Source of the DNA: Streptomyces sp. BA2 | GTDB taxonomy: Bacteria; Actinomycetota; Actinomycetes; Streptomycetales; Streptomycetaceae | DNA: 64,000 nucleotides | NCBI RefSeq assembly: GCF_009769735.1 | Contig: NZ_WSRO01000002.1 | Location: 6,026,001 to 6,090,000 of the forward strand | Direction: 5' to 3' | Part shown: positions 33,533-40,957 of the stretch, piece by piece | Position numbering within the stretch: the first letter of the stretch is position 1 | Layout of the letters: each line of letters opens with the position of its first letter | Translations under genes and position numbers: made by a program | The notes under the pieces: model-generated | What the model saw: the letters and a program-made list of their open reading frames with translations, nothing else | Database searches by the model: none | Told to the model about the DNA's origin: nothing

Positions 33533-34181
33533 AGTCGAAGAGCTGCTGGACGACGTCACGGTACGGATGCCGAGCGGGGCGGAGCTGCGGGCGCGGGGTG
33601 AGAGGCGGACCGTGCGAAGGCGGGTCGCCGGGGGAGCGGCTTTCGCGGTGGTGGTGGCGGGGGCGGTGACGTGGGGCGTGGCCTCCGGGGGAGGGGGCGG
33701 CGACGGCACAGAGGTGCGGCCCGCGGCCACGCCGACGAAGAACCCCTTCAAGGTGGGCGGTGTGGTGCGCCTGCTGTCGCCGGAGCTGATGCCGCAGGCC
33801 ACGAAGTGGCACTGGAAGAGCATGGAGGAGGAGGTGATGGTGGACCTGCCCCTGCCGAAGGTGGGCCGGGACGACAGCTGCCCGGGCTCGGACGTCGGGC
33901 GGAAGGCTCCGAGCCAGGTCCAGTACGGCACGGAGTACTACAGCGACAAGGGCGCCAACGCCAGGCAGCGGGTCACCGAGTACGACAGCGAATCCGTCGC
34001 GGCGGACGAGGTGTCCCGCCTGCGCGACGCACTGACCCAATGCGGTCTGCGGGAGCACGCGGAGGGGGCTGACCCCTACTGGTCCGGTACCACCGAGTCC
34101 TCCTCGCGGCTGCGCGTCAGCGTCGAGCGCTGGCGTGACTGGGTGTCCGTGGTGGAGGTGGAGGCGGAGGGGCGGGACTGA
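33525..34181 (+). CDS. Membrane protein co-translated with ECF sigma factor
   Basis: 218 residues. A short cytoplasmic part (1-33, MAEVEELLDDVTVRMPSGAE and an Arg-rich stretch RGERRTVRRRV) precedes one membrane helix (about 34-52, GGAAFAVVVAGAVTWGVA). The remaining about 160 residues should be outside, with Cys in DDSCPGSD and TQCGLREH that could form a disulfide. The topology (short inside segment, one helix, larger outside domain) resembles anti-sigma factors, and the overlapping start with the sigma gene supports a partner role, but there is no ZAS-type HxxxCxxC motif. No domain family recognised. Confidence 0.75.
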   Translation: MAEVEELLDDVTVRMPSGAELRARGERRTVRRRVAGGAAFAVVVAGAVTWGVASGGGGGDGTEVRPAATPTKNPFKVGGVVRLLSPELMPQATKWHWKSMEEEVMVDLPLPKVGRDDSCPGSDVGRKAPSQVQYGTEYYSDKGANARQRVTEYDSESVAADEVSRLRDALTQCGLREHAEGADPYWSGTTESSSRLRVSVERWRDWVSVVEVEAEGRD

Positions 34182-34207
34182 CGGGGCGGGCCGGGAAACC
34201 GGGCTCC

Positions 34208-34792
34208 TCAGCCGTCGAGGTCCCCCGGCTTTCCGTAGCGCCGGAACGCGACGGTCTCAACCGTCCAGGGTCCGAACGGCACTTTGTCGCCGAAGATGTA
34301 CGGCTCCTTGTTCCCGTACCGCCCCGCGCACGGCTCGGAGTGCACCTCGATCGTGCCGGTCCGGGGGTCGACGATCATGTAGCGGTCGATGCCCATGGCG
34401 GGATACTCGGTCAGCTTCTCGCCGTAGTCGTTGTTCGGGTTGGACGGGGAAACGATCTCGATGACGGCCAGCACCTGCGTGGCGTCGACGGCGATGCCCT
34501 CCTCGTCGAGCACGGCCTCGGGGATCACGAGGGCGTCGGGGCGGCGCATGCGGCCGATCGCGGGGTGCTCGATCTCCGGGCCGTTCGCGCAGATGTAGCC
34601 GGGGTGGGTGACAAGGAGCTGCTTGTTCAGCTGCTGGCAGATGCGATGGACCGTGCCCTCGTGGCGCTTCGAGGGGCACATCATGGCCAGTATCGGACCT
34701 GAAGGTCCGATCTCTACGTTCCAAGTGCCCTCAAGGCGCTCGGCATAGGTTCCGAGCTCCTCGGCGATCGCGCGCATCTTCGCGTAGTCCAT
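34208..34792 (-). CDS. Uma2-family PD-(D/E)XK nuclease-like protein
   Basis: 194 residues. The Uma2 (DUF820) core shows GPEIEHPAIGRMRRPDALVIPEA and VLAVIEIVSPSN, which supply the PD...E-x-hydrophobic catalytic set of restriction-endonuclease-like folds. Late segments (EKLTEYPAMGIDRYMIVDP) are as in other family members. Streptomyces genomes hold many Uma2 proteins; most have no assigned target. ATG 34792 is chosen because TACCCT lies six bases upstream (leaderless) and the protein begins at the conserved MDYAKMRAIAEEL; the longer frame to 34918 is rejected. Convergent with the sigma-membrane pair. Confidence 0.85.
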   Translation of the reverse strand: MDYAKMRAIAEELGTYAERLEGTWNVEIGPSGPILAMMCPSKRHEGTVHRICQQLNKQLLVTHPGYICANGPEIEHPAIGRMRRPDALVIPEAVLDEEGIAVDATQVLAVIEIVSPSNPNNDYGEKLTEYPAMGIDRYMIVDPRTGTIEVHSEPCAGRYGNKEPYIFGDKVPFGPWTVETVAFRRYGKPGDLDG

Positions 34793-34798
34793 GCTTCG

Positions 34799-34804
34799 AG
34801 GGTA
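34799..34804 (-). promoter_or_regulatory. -10 box for leaderless Uma2 gene
   Basis: TACCCT on the minus strand, six bases before the ATG at 34792. No ribosome site present. Confidence 0.4.
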
Positions 34805-34931
34805 GCGAGGAGTCGAGTTGCCTCCCCGCCTGTCGGATCTCCCTGTGGCGGCATACGAGGGTTTCCCCAGTCCTACTAGCCCCGGAAAGCGGCCATAAAG
34901 ATGCGCAGCACCACGCATTGGGGTGTATTTG

Positions 34932-34952
34932 GGCCTAAGTGAGACTCAGGCC
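34932..34952 (+). promoter_or_regulatory. Hairpin just before the ribosome site of importer 2
   Basis: GGCCT (34932-34936) with AGGCC (34948-34952), continued inward by AGT/ACT after one mismatch, three-base loop. It ends five bases before GGGAGG (34958-34963). It could modulate initiation. Confidence 0.35.
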
Positions 34953-34969
34953 TGAAAGGGAGGCTCTCC

Positions 34970-36601
34970 ATGCGTGGAGCCACGCACGCCAAGTGGGCCG
35001 CATGTGCGGTGACCGTCGCGCTCGCGGCGACCGCCTGCGGCGGAGGCGGGGGCAACGGCGGTGGCGGCGACGGCTCCGGGATCGTGGGTTCCTCCTGGGG
35101 TGATCCGCAGAATCCGCTGGAGCCTGCCAACACCAATGAGGTGCAGGGCGGCAAGGTGCTCGACATGCTCTTCCGGGGTCTCGTGCGCTACGACCCGAAG
35201 ACCGGCGAGGCCAAGAACATGGTCGCCGAGAAGATCGACACCAAGGACTCGCAGAGCTTCACCGTGAAGATCAAGGACGGCTGGAAGTTCAGCAACGGCG
35301 AGAAGGTCACCGCGAAGTCCTTCGTGGACGCCTGGAATTACGGCGCCCATCTGAAGAACAACCAGAAGAACGCCTACTTCTTCGGCTATATCGAGGGTTA
35401 TGACAAGGTCCACCCGGAGAAGGGTGACGCCAGTGCAGAAACGCTCTCCGGACTGAAGGTCGTCGACGACACCACCTTCACCGTCAAGCTCACGCAGAAG
35501 TTCTCCACCTGGCCCAAGACCCTCGGCTATCCGGCGTTCGCTCCGCTGCCCAAGGCTTTCTACGACGACCACGACGCATGGCTCGCCAAACCGGTCGGCA
35601 ACGGCCCGTACACCGTGGACTCGTACGCCAAGGGGTCCAAGATGTCCCTGCGGAAATGGGACGGGTACAGCGGTGCGGACAAGGCGCAGAACGGCGGTGT
35701 GGATCTCAAGGTCTACACCGACAACAACACCGCCTACACGGACCTGATGGCGGGCAATCTGGACCTCGTCGACGACGTTCCCGCCTCGCAGCTCAAGAAC
35801 GCGAAGAGCGATCTGGGTGACCGCTACATCAACACCCCCGCAGGCATCATCCAGACGCTCGCCTTCCCCTTCTACGACAGCAAGTGGTCGAAGTCCGGAA
35901 TGGAGAAGGTCCGCCAGGGACTCTCCATGGCGATCAACCGCGATCAGATCACCGACACCATCTTCCAGAAGACCCGCACCCCCGCCACCGACTGGACGTC
36001 CCCGGTGCTCGGCGAGGCCGGGGGGTACAAGGAAGGGCTGTGCGGTGACGCCTGCAAGTACGACGCCGGCCAGGCCAAGAAGCTGATCTCGGACGGCGGC
36101 GGCATCCCCGGCGGCACGCTGAAGATCACGTACAACGCGGACACCGGCTCGCACAAGGAATGGGTCGACGCCGTCTGCAACTCCATCAACAAGGCCCTCG
36201 GAAACGACAAGTCCTGCGTCGGAAGCCCGGTCGGCACCTTCGCCGACTTCCGCAGCAAGGCCTCCCAGCAGAAGCTGGACGGCGCCTGGCGCGCGGGCTG
36301 GCAGATGGACTACCCGCTCATCCAGAACTTCCTGCAGCCGCTGTACTACACGGACGCCCCGTCCAACGACGGAAAGTGGTCCGACAAGAAATTCGACGAA
36401 CTCGTCGACAAGGCCAACGCCGAGACCGACACCGCCAAGGCCGTCTCCACCTTCCAGGACGCCGAAAAGGTGCTCGCCGAGCAGATGGCGGTCATTCCCC
36501 TCTGGTACCAGAACGGCAGCGCCGGTTACTCGGACAGGATCTCCGACGTGGCCCTGAACCAGTTCAGCGTCCCGGTCTACAACGAGATCAAGGTCAGCTG
36601 A
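34970..36601 (+). CDS. Oligopeptide ABC importer 2: solute-binding lipoprotein
   Basis: 543 residues. Lipoprotein signal MRGATHAKWAACAVTVALAATAC then a Gly-rich linker. The SBP_bac_5 body parallels the importer 1 lipoprotein throughout: SSWGDPQNPLEPANT, IKDGWKFSNGEKVTAKSFVDAW, MAVIPLWYQNG. GGGAGG (34958-34963) is six bases before the ATG. Paralogue of the protein at 27070; the peptide-contacting residues differ widely, so the two probably recognise different peptides. Followed by a 15-bp hairpin before the permease gene. Confidence 0.92.
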   Translation: MRGATHAKWAACAVTVALAATACGGGGGNGGGGDGSGIVGSSWGDPQNPLEPANTNEVQGGKVLDMLFRGLVRYDPKTGEAKNMVAEKIDTKDSQSFTVKIKDGWKFSNGEKVTAKSFVDAWNYGAHLKNNQKNAYFFGYIEGYDKVHPEKGDASAETLSGLKVVDDTTFTVKLTQKFSTWPKTLGYPAFAPLPKAFYDDHDAWLAKPVGNGPYTVDSYAKGSKMSLRKWDGYSGADKAQNGGVDLKVYTDNNTAYTDLMAGNLDLVDDVPASQLKNAKSDLGDRYINTPAGIIQTLAFPFYDSKWSKSGMEKVRQGLSMAINRDQITDTIFQKTRTPATDWTSPVLGEAGGYKEGLCGDACKYDAGQAKKLISDGGGIPGGTLKITYNADTGSHKEWVDAVCNSINKALGNDKSCVGSPVGTFADFRSKASQQKLDGAWRAGWQMDYPLIQNFLQPLYYTDAPSNDGKWSDKKFDELVDKANAETDTAKAVSTFQDAEKVLAEQMAVIPLWYQNGSAGYSDRISDVALNQFSVPVYNEIKVS

Positions 36602-36606
36602 AGCCA

Positions 36607-36652
36607 GGGAGCGGTCATCCGACGCGGTGATGCGCGCCGGATGACCGCTCCC
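36607..36652 (+). terminator. 15-bp hairpin between lipoprotein and permease genes, importer 2
   Basis: GGGAGCGGTCATCCG (36607-36621) pairs perfectly with CGGATGACCGCTCCC (36638-36652), 16-base loop. Same position as the importer 1 hairpin but a different sequence. Confidence 0.75.
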
Positions 36653-36671
36653 GTTACTTCCGGAGCCCTTC

Positions 36672-37595
36672 ATGGGACGTTATGTGATCCGGCGTCTGCT
36701 GCAGATGATCCCGGTCTTCTTCGGCGCCACGCTGCTGATCTTCCTGATGGTGAACGTGATGGGCGACCCCGTCGCGGGCCTCTGCGGGGACCGAAAGTGC
36801 GACCCCGCGACGGCCGCCCAGCTGAAGAAGGAGTTCGGCCTCGATAAGCCCGTGTGGCAGCAGTACGCGACCTACATGGGCAATGTCTTCACCGGCGACT
36901 TCGGCACCGCGTTCAACGGGCAGAAGGTCACCGAACTGATGTCGACCGCCTTCCCGCTCACGATCCGCCTGACGCTCGTCGCGATCGTCTTCGAGATCGT
37001 CATCGGCATCTCGCTGGGTGTGGTGACCGGACTGCGGCGCGGGCGGCCCGTCGACACCGTCGTCCTGCTCCTGACGCTCGTCGTCATCGCCATCCCCACC
37101 TTCGTCACCGGCCTGCTGCTCCAGCTCCTCCTCGGCGTCGAATGGGGCGTGATGAAGCCCTCCGTCTCGTCGGAGGCGCCCGTCAACGAACTCATCGTGC
37201 CGGGGCTCGTGCTCGCCTCGGTCTCCCTGGCGTACGTCACCCGGCTCACCCGGACCTCCATCGCGGAGAACCGCCGCGCCGACTACGTCCGTACGGCCAT
37301 CGCGAAGGGGCTGCCCAGACGCCGCGTCATCACCCGGCACCTGCTGCGCAATTCGCTCATCCCGGTGGTCACCTTCATCGGCACGGACATCGGCGCGCTG
37401 ATGGGCGGCGCGATCGTCACCGAGCGGATCTTCAACATCCACGGCGTCGGCTTCCAGCTCTACCAGGGGATTCTCCGCCAGAGCACCCAGACCGTCGTCG
37501 GCTTCGTGACCGTCCTCGTCCTGGTCTTCCTGGTGGCCAACCTGATCGTCGACCTGTTGTACGCCGTACTCGACCCGAGGATCCGTTATGCCTGA
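36672..37595 (+). CDS. Oligopeptide ABC importer 2: permease (OppB-like)
   Basis: 307 residues, six membrane helices. N-terminus MGRYVIRRLLQMIPVFFGATLL nearly repeats the importer 1 OppB. An extra disulfide-like pair appears in the first outer loop (GLCGDRKCDPATA), absent from importer 1. EAA loop SIAENRRADYVRTAIAKGLP. The 3' end, including the overlapping ATG of the next gene, is identical to importer 1 over 24 bases (37572-37595 versus 29683-29706). Confidence 0.93.
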   Translation: MGRYVIRRLLQMIPVFFGATLLIFLMVNVMGDPVAGLCGDRKCDPATAAQLKKEFGLDKPVWQQYATYMGNVFTGDFGTAFNGQKVTELMSTAFPLTIRLTLVAIVFEIVIGISLGVVTGLRRGRPVDTVVLLLTLVVIAIPTFVTGLLLQLLLGVEWGVMKPSVSSEAPVNELIVPGLVLASVSLAYVTRLTRTSIAENRRADYVRTAIAKGLPRRRVITRHLLRNSLIPVVTFIGTDIGALMGGAIVTERIFNIHGVGFQLYQGILRQSTQTVVGFVTVLVLVFLVANLIVDLLYAVLDPRIRYA

Positions 37596-38565
37596 ACCCC
37601 GAGAGCCAGACGGAGCCATCGCCCCGACCGGCGCGGGCGGCGCGATGGACCTCGCGGCGACCGAGGGCTCGACGCTGGAGAAGGCCACCGGGGGCCCCGG
37701 CGGTACCGGTCCGTCGGCCCCCGCCCGCAGCCTGTGGTCCGACGCATGGCGCGAGCTGCGGCGCAACCCGGTCTTCATCATCTCGGGCCTCATCATTGTC
37801 TTCCTCGTCTTCATCTCCCTCTGGCCGTCCGCGATCGCCTCCGGCAACCCGCTCGACTGCGACCTCGCCAACGCCCAGAAGAGCTCCACGGCCGGCCACC
37901 CCTTCGGCTTCGACGGCCAGGGCTGCGACGTCTACACGCGGACCGTGTACGGGGCCCGCGCATCGGTCACCGTCGGCGTCTGCGCCACGCTCGGTGTCGC
38001 GATCCTGGGCAGCGTGCTCGGCGGGCTCGCGGGGTTCTTCGGCGGGTTCTGGGACGCGATCCTCTCCCGGATCACCGACGTCTTCTTCGCCATCCCCGTC
38101 GTGCTCGGCGGCCTGGTGCTCCTGTCGGTCGTCACCAGCAACACCGTCTGGCCGGTGATCGGCTTCATGGTCCTGCTCGGCTGGCCGCAGCTCTCGCGCA
38201 TCGCCCGCGGATCCGTCATCACCGCCAAGCAGAACGACTACGTCCAGGCGGCGCGGGCCCTCGGCGCATCCAACTCGCGGATGCTGCTTCGGCACATCGC
38301 GCCGAACGCCGTCGCCCCGGTGATCGTCGTCGCCACCATCGCCCTCGGCACGTACATCGCTCTGGAGGCGACGCTCTCGTACCTCGGCGTGGGTCTGAAG
38401 CCGCCGACCGTGAGCTGGGGCATCGACATCTCGGCCGCCTCCCAGTACATCCGCAACGCCCCGCACATGCTGCTCTGGCCCGCCGGAGCCCTTGCGATCA
38501 CCGTGCTCGCGTTCATCATGCTCGGCGACGCGGTGCGCGACGCCCTCGACCCCAAGCTGAGGTAG
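37588..38565 (+). CDS. Oligopeptide ABC importer 2: permease (OppC-like)
   Basis: 325 residues. A longer N-terminal tail (about 50 residues, Gly/Ala/Pro-rich) precedes SLWSDAWRELRRNPVFIISGL. Two cysteines sit in the first outer loop (DCDLANAQ and GQGCDVY). Six helices, EAA loop KQNDYVQAARALGAS, C-terminus FIMLGDAVRDALDPKLR. Eight-base overlap with the preceding gene and near-perfect domain correspondence with importer 1 OppC. Confidence 0.93.
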   Translation: MPEPREPDGAIAPTGAGGAMDLAATEGSTLEKATGGPGGTGPSAPARSLWSDAWRELRRNPVFIISGLIIVFLVFISLWPSAIASGNPLDCDLANAQKSSTAGHPFGFDGQGCDVYTRTVYGARASVTVGVCATLGVAILGSVLGGLAGFFGGFWDAILSRITDVFFAIPVVLGGLVLLSVVTSNTVWPVIGFMVLLGWPQLSRIARGSVITAKQNDYVQAARALGASNSRMLLRHIAPNAVAPVIVVATIALGTYIALEATLSYLGVGLKPPTVSWGIDISAASQYIRNAPHMLLWPAGALAITVLAFIMLGDAVRDALDPKLR

Positions 38566-38571
38566 CCGCCC

Positions 38572-39567
38572 ATGTTGCTCGAAGTGCGCGATCTGCATGT
38601 GGAGTTCAGGACGAGAGACGGCGTCGCCAAGGCCGTCAACGGCGTCGACTACACCGTCAGCGAGGGCGAGACGCTGGCCGTGCTCGGCGAGTCCGGCTCC
38701 GGCAAGTCGGTCACGGCCCAGGCGATCATGGGCATCCTCGACATGCCGCCGGGAAAGATCACCGGGGGAGAGATCCTCTTCAAGGGCCAGGACCTCCTCA
38801 AGCTCAAGGAGGAGGAGCGGCGCAAGACCCGCGGCGCCGGAATGGCGATGATCTTCCAGGACGCCCTGTCGTCGCTCAACCCCGTGGTCAGCGTCGGCCA
38901 GCAGCTCGGCGAGATGTACGTCGTCCACCAGGGGATGTCCCGCAAGGACGCCAAGGCCAAGGCGGTCGAGCTGATGGACCGGGTGCGCATCCCGGCCGCG
39001 AAGGAGCGCGTCGGGCAGTATCCGCACCAGTTCAGCGGCGGCATGCGCCAGCGCATCATGATCGCCATGGCGATGGCGCTCGAACCCTCGCTGATCATCG
39101 CCGACGAACCGACCACCGCCCTGGACGTGACCGTCCAGGCCCAGGTGATGGACCTCCTCGCCGAGCTCCAGCGCGAGCTCCACATGGGCCTGATCCTCAT
39201 CACGCACGACCTGGGCGTCGTGGCGGACGTCGCCGACAACATCGCCGTCATGTACGCGGGCCGCATCGTCGAGAAGGCCCCCGTCCACGAGATCTACAAG
39301 GCCCCCGCGCACCCGTACACACGCGGTCTTCTGGAATCCATCCCCCGGCTCGACCAGAAGGGTCAGGAGCTCTACGCGATCAAGGGCCTGCCGCCCAACC
39401 TCATGAACATCCCGCCGGGCTGCGCCTTCAACCCCCGCTGCCCGATGGCACAGGACGTCTGCAGGACCGATGTGCCGCCGCTCTACGACGTGGCGTACGA
39501 GGGTCTGGCCGCCGACCGCCGGAGCGCCTGCCACTTCTGGAAGGAGACGCTCCATGCCTCATGGTGA
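38572..39567 (+). CDS. Oligopeptide ABC importer 2: ATPase (OppD-like)
   Basis: 331 residues. It starts directly at the ATPase core ([12 protein letters not shown]), lacking the about 20-residue N-terminal extension of the importer 1 copy. Walker A GESGSGKS, signature FSGGMRQR, Walker [14 protein letters not shown]-terminal oligopeptide extension [14 protein letters not shown]. The 3' end overlaps the next ATPase gene by 14 bases (longer than the eight bases in importer 1). Confidence 0.95.
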   Translation: MLLEVRDLHVEFRTRDGVAKAVNGVDYTVSEGETLAVLGESGSGKSVTAQAIMGILDMPPGKITGGEILFKGQDLLKLKEEERRKTRGAGMAMIFQDALSSLNPVVSVGQQLGEMYVVHQGMSRKDAKAKAVELMDRVRIPAAKERVGQYPHQFSGGMRQRIMIAMAMALEPSLIIADEPTTALDVTVQAQVMDLLAELQRELHMGLILITHDLGVVADVADNIAVMYAGRIVEKAPVHEIYKAPAHPYTRGLLESIPRLDQKGQELYAIKGLPPNLMNIPPGCAFNPRCPMAQDVCRTDVPPLYDVAYEGLAADRRSACHFWKETLHASW

Positions 39568-40618
39568 GCACGTCAGCAAGCAGCGGGTGGCGGCCGAGGG
39601 CGAGCCGATCCTCCAGGTGCGGGGTCTGGTCAAGCACTATCCGCTCACCCAGGGCATCGTCATCCGCAAGCAGATCGGCGCGGTCAAGGCCGTCGACGGC
39701 GTCGACTTCGACCTCGGCCAGGGCGAAACGCTCGGCATCGTGGGGGAGTCGGGCTGCGGCAAGTCGACGGTCGCGAAGATGCTGGTGAACCTGGAGCGGC
39801 CGACGGCGGGCGAGATCCGCTACAAGGGCGAGGACATCAGCAAGCTGTCCGGGCGCGCGCTGAAGGCCGTGCGCCGCAACATCCAGATGGTCTTCCAGGA
39901 CCCCTACACCTCGCTCAACCCGCGTATGACGGTCGGCGACATCATCGGGGAGCCGTACGAGATCCATCCCGAGGTCGCGCCGAAGGGCTCGCGGCGGCAG
40001 AAGGTGCAGGAGCTGCTCGATGTGGTCGGGCTGAACCCCGAGTACATCAACCGCTATCCGCACCAGTTCTCCGGAGGTCAGCGTCAACGGATCGGGATCG
40101 CAAGGGGGTTGGCGCTGCGGCCCGAGATCATCGTGGCGGACGAGCCGGTGTCGGCGCTGGATGTGTCGGTCCAGGCGCAGGTGGTGAACCTCCTGGACCA
40201 ACTCCAGAACGACTTCGATCTGTCGTACGTGTTCATCGCCCACGACCTGTCGATCGTGCGGCACATCTCGGATCGGGTGGGCGTGATGTATCTGGGGCGG
40301 ATCGTCGAGATCGGCTCCGAGGACGAGATCTACGAGCATCCGACGCATCCGTACACGCAGGCGCTGCTGTCGGCTGTGCCGGTGCCTGATCCCGAGGCGC
40401 GGGAGCATCGGGAGCGGATCATCTTGAGCGGGGACGTGCCGTCCCCGGCGAACCCACCGTCGGGGTGCCGGTTTCGCACGCGGTGCTGGAAGGCGCGGGA
40501 GCGGTGCGCGTTGGAGGTGCCGCTGCTGGCCGTTCCGGCCGAGTTCCGTGATGTGCCGGGGCCCGCGGCGCATGACTCCGCCTGCCATTTCGCAGAGGAG
40601 AAGCAGGTCGTGCCGTAG
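39554..40618 (+). CDS. Oligopeptide ABC importer 2: ATPase (OppF-like)
   Basis: 354 residues from ATG 39554 ([20 protein letters not shown]); the in-frame extension to 39470 lies wholly inside the preceding gene and is rejected. Walker [10 protein letters not shown], signature [13 protein letters not shown], Walker [14 protein letters not shown]-terminal OppF extension [14 protein letters not shown] then [10 protein letters not shown]. It lacks the 45-residue acidic N-terminal tail present in importer 1. Toward its 3' half, codons use more G-ending third positions in place of C than the importer 1 copy. Confidence 0.94.
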   Translation: MPHGEHVSKQRVAAEGEPILQVRGLVKHYPLTQGIVIRKQIGAVKAVDGVDFDLGQGETLGIVGESGCGKSTVAKMLVNLERPTAGEIRYKGEDISKLSGRALKAVRRNIQMVFQDPYTSLNPRMTVGDIIGEPYEIHPEVAPKGSRRQKVQELLDVVGLNPEYINRYPHQFSGGQRQRIGIARGLALRPEIIVADEPVSALDVSVQAQVVNLLDQLQNDFDLSYVFIAHDLSIVRHISDRVGVMYLGRIVEIGSEDEIYEHPTHPYTQALLSAVPVPDPEAREHRERIILSGDVPSPANPPSGCRFRTRCWKARERCALEVPLLAVPAEFRDVPGPAAHDSACHFAEEKQVVP

Positions 40619-40624
40619 GGGAAA

Positions 40625-40641
40625 CTGGGGCTCCGCCCCAG
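40625..40641 (+). terminator. Hairpin after importer 2
   Basis: CTGGGGC (40625-40631), TCC loop, GCCCCAG (40635-40641), six bases after the stop codon. Confidence 0.65.
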
Positions 40642-40648
40642 ACCCCGC

Positions 40649-40734
40649 TCCTCAAACGCCGGAGGGGCTGGATTTCCCGCCCACCCACCCGATTGCCCCG
40701 CGGCTGAATTTTCAGCCCGTCCGGCGTTTGAGGA
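40649..40734. repeat. Streptomyces-type intergenic repeat hairpin
   Basis: TCCTCAAACGCCGGA (40649-40663) and TCCGGCGTTTGAGGA (40720-40734) are perfect 15-bp complements. The stem continues inward for nine more positions with seven matches (GGGGCTGGA versus TTCAGCCCG). From memory, CTCAAACGCCGGACGGGCTG-like elements are scattered between genes in many Streptomyces genomes. Confidence 0.7.
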
Positions 40735-40914
40735 CGAACTCGGCGGAGCCGGTGATCGACGGCGCACAAGGCCCCCGCGCCAGAGCGGGTTTTCGGGAAG
40801 GGGTGGGGTTGGGGATGAAGCCTGTTCGTGCTTTACACGCGGGCAATCGCGCCGTCGCGCCAGCGATATACGCCCGCGGCAGGCTGAGCCTCGTACGGCC
40901 GTGCGGGTGCCGTA

Positions 40915-40950
40915 GACCGGCCGGGGCAAGCCATGTCGCCCCGGCCGGTC
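40915..40950 (-). terminator. Terminator after S9 peptidase gene
   Basis: GACCGGCCGGGGC (40915-40927) pairs perfectly with GCCCCGGCCGGTC (40938-40950), 10-base loop, eight bases beyond the minus-strand stop. Confidence 0.75.
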
Positions 40951-40957
40951 GCCTGCG

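Larger units (their letters stand above)
40619..40957. other. 339-base convergent intergenic region with several hairpins
   Basis: No gene supported. It contains the GGGGC-TCC-GCCCC hairpin, the long CTCAAACGCCGGA repeat hairpin and the terminator of the S9 peptidase gene; the middle (about 40735-40910) shows nothing recognisable. Confidence 0.7.

Noticed and set aside
37432..39555. A 707-codon minus-strand frame across importer 2
   Set aside because: Antisense shadow of the OppC- and OppD-like genes; no start signal and no family.
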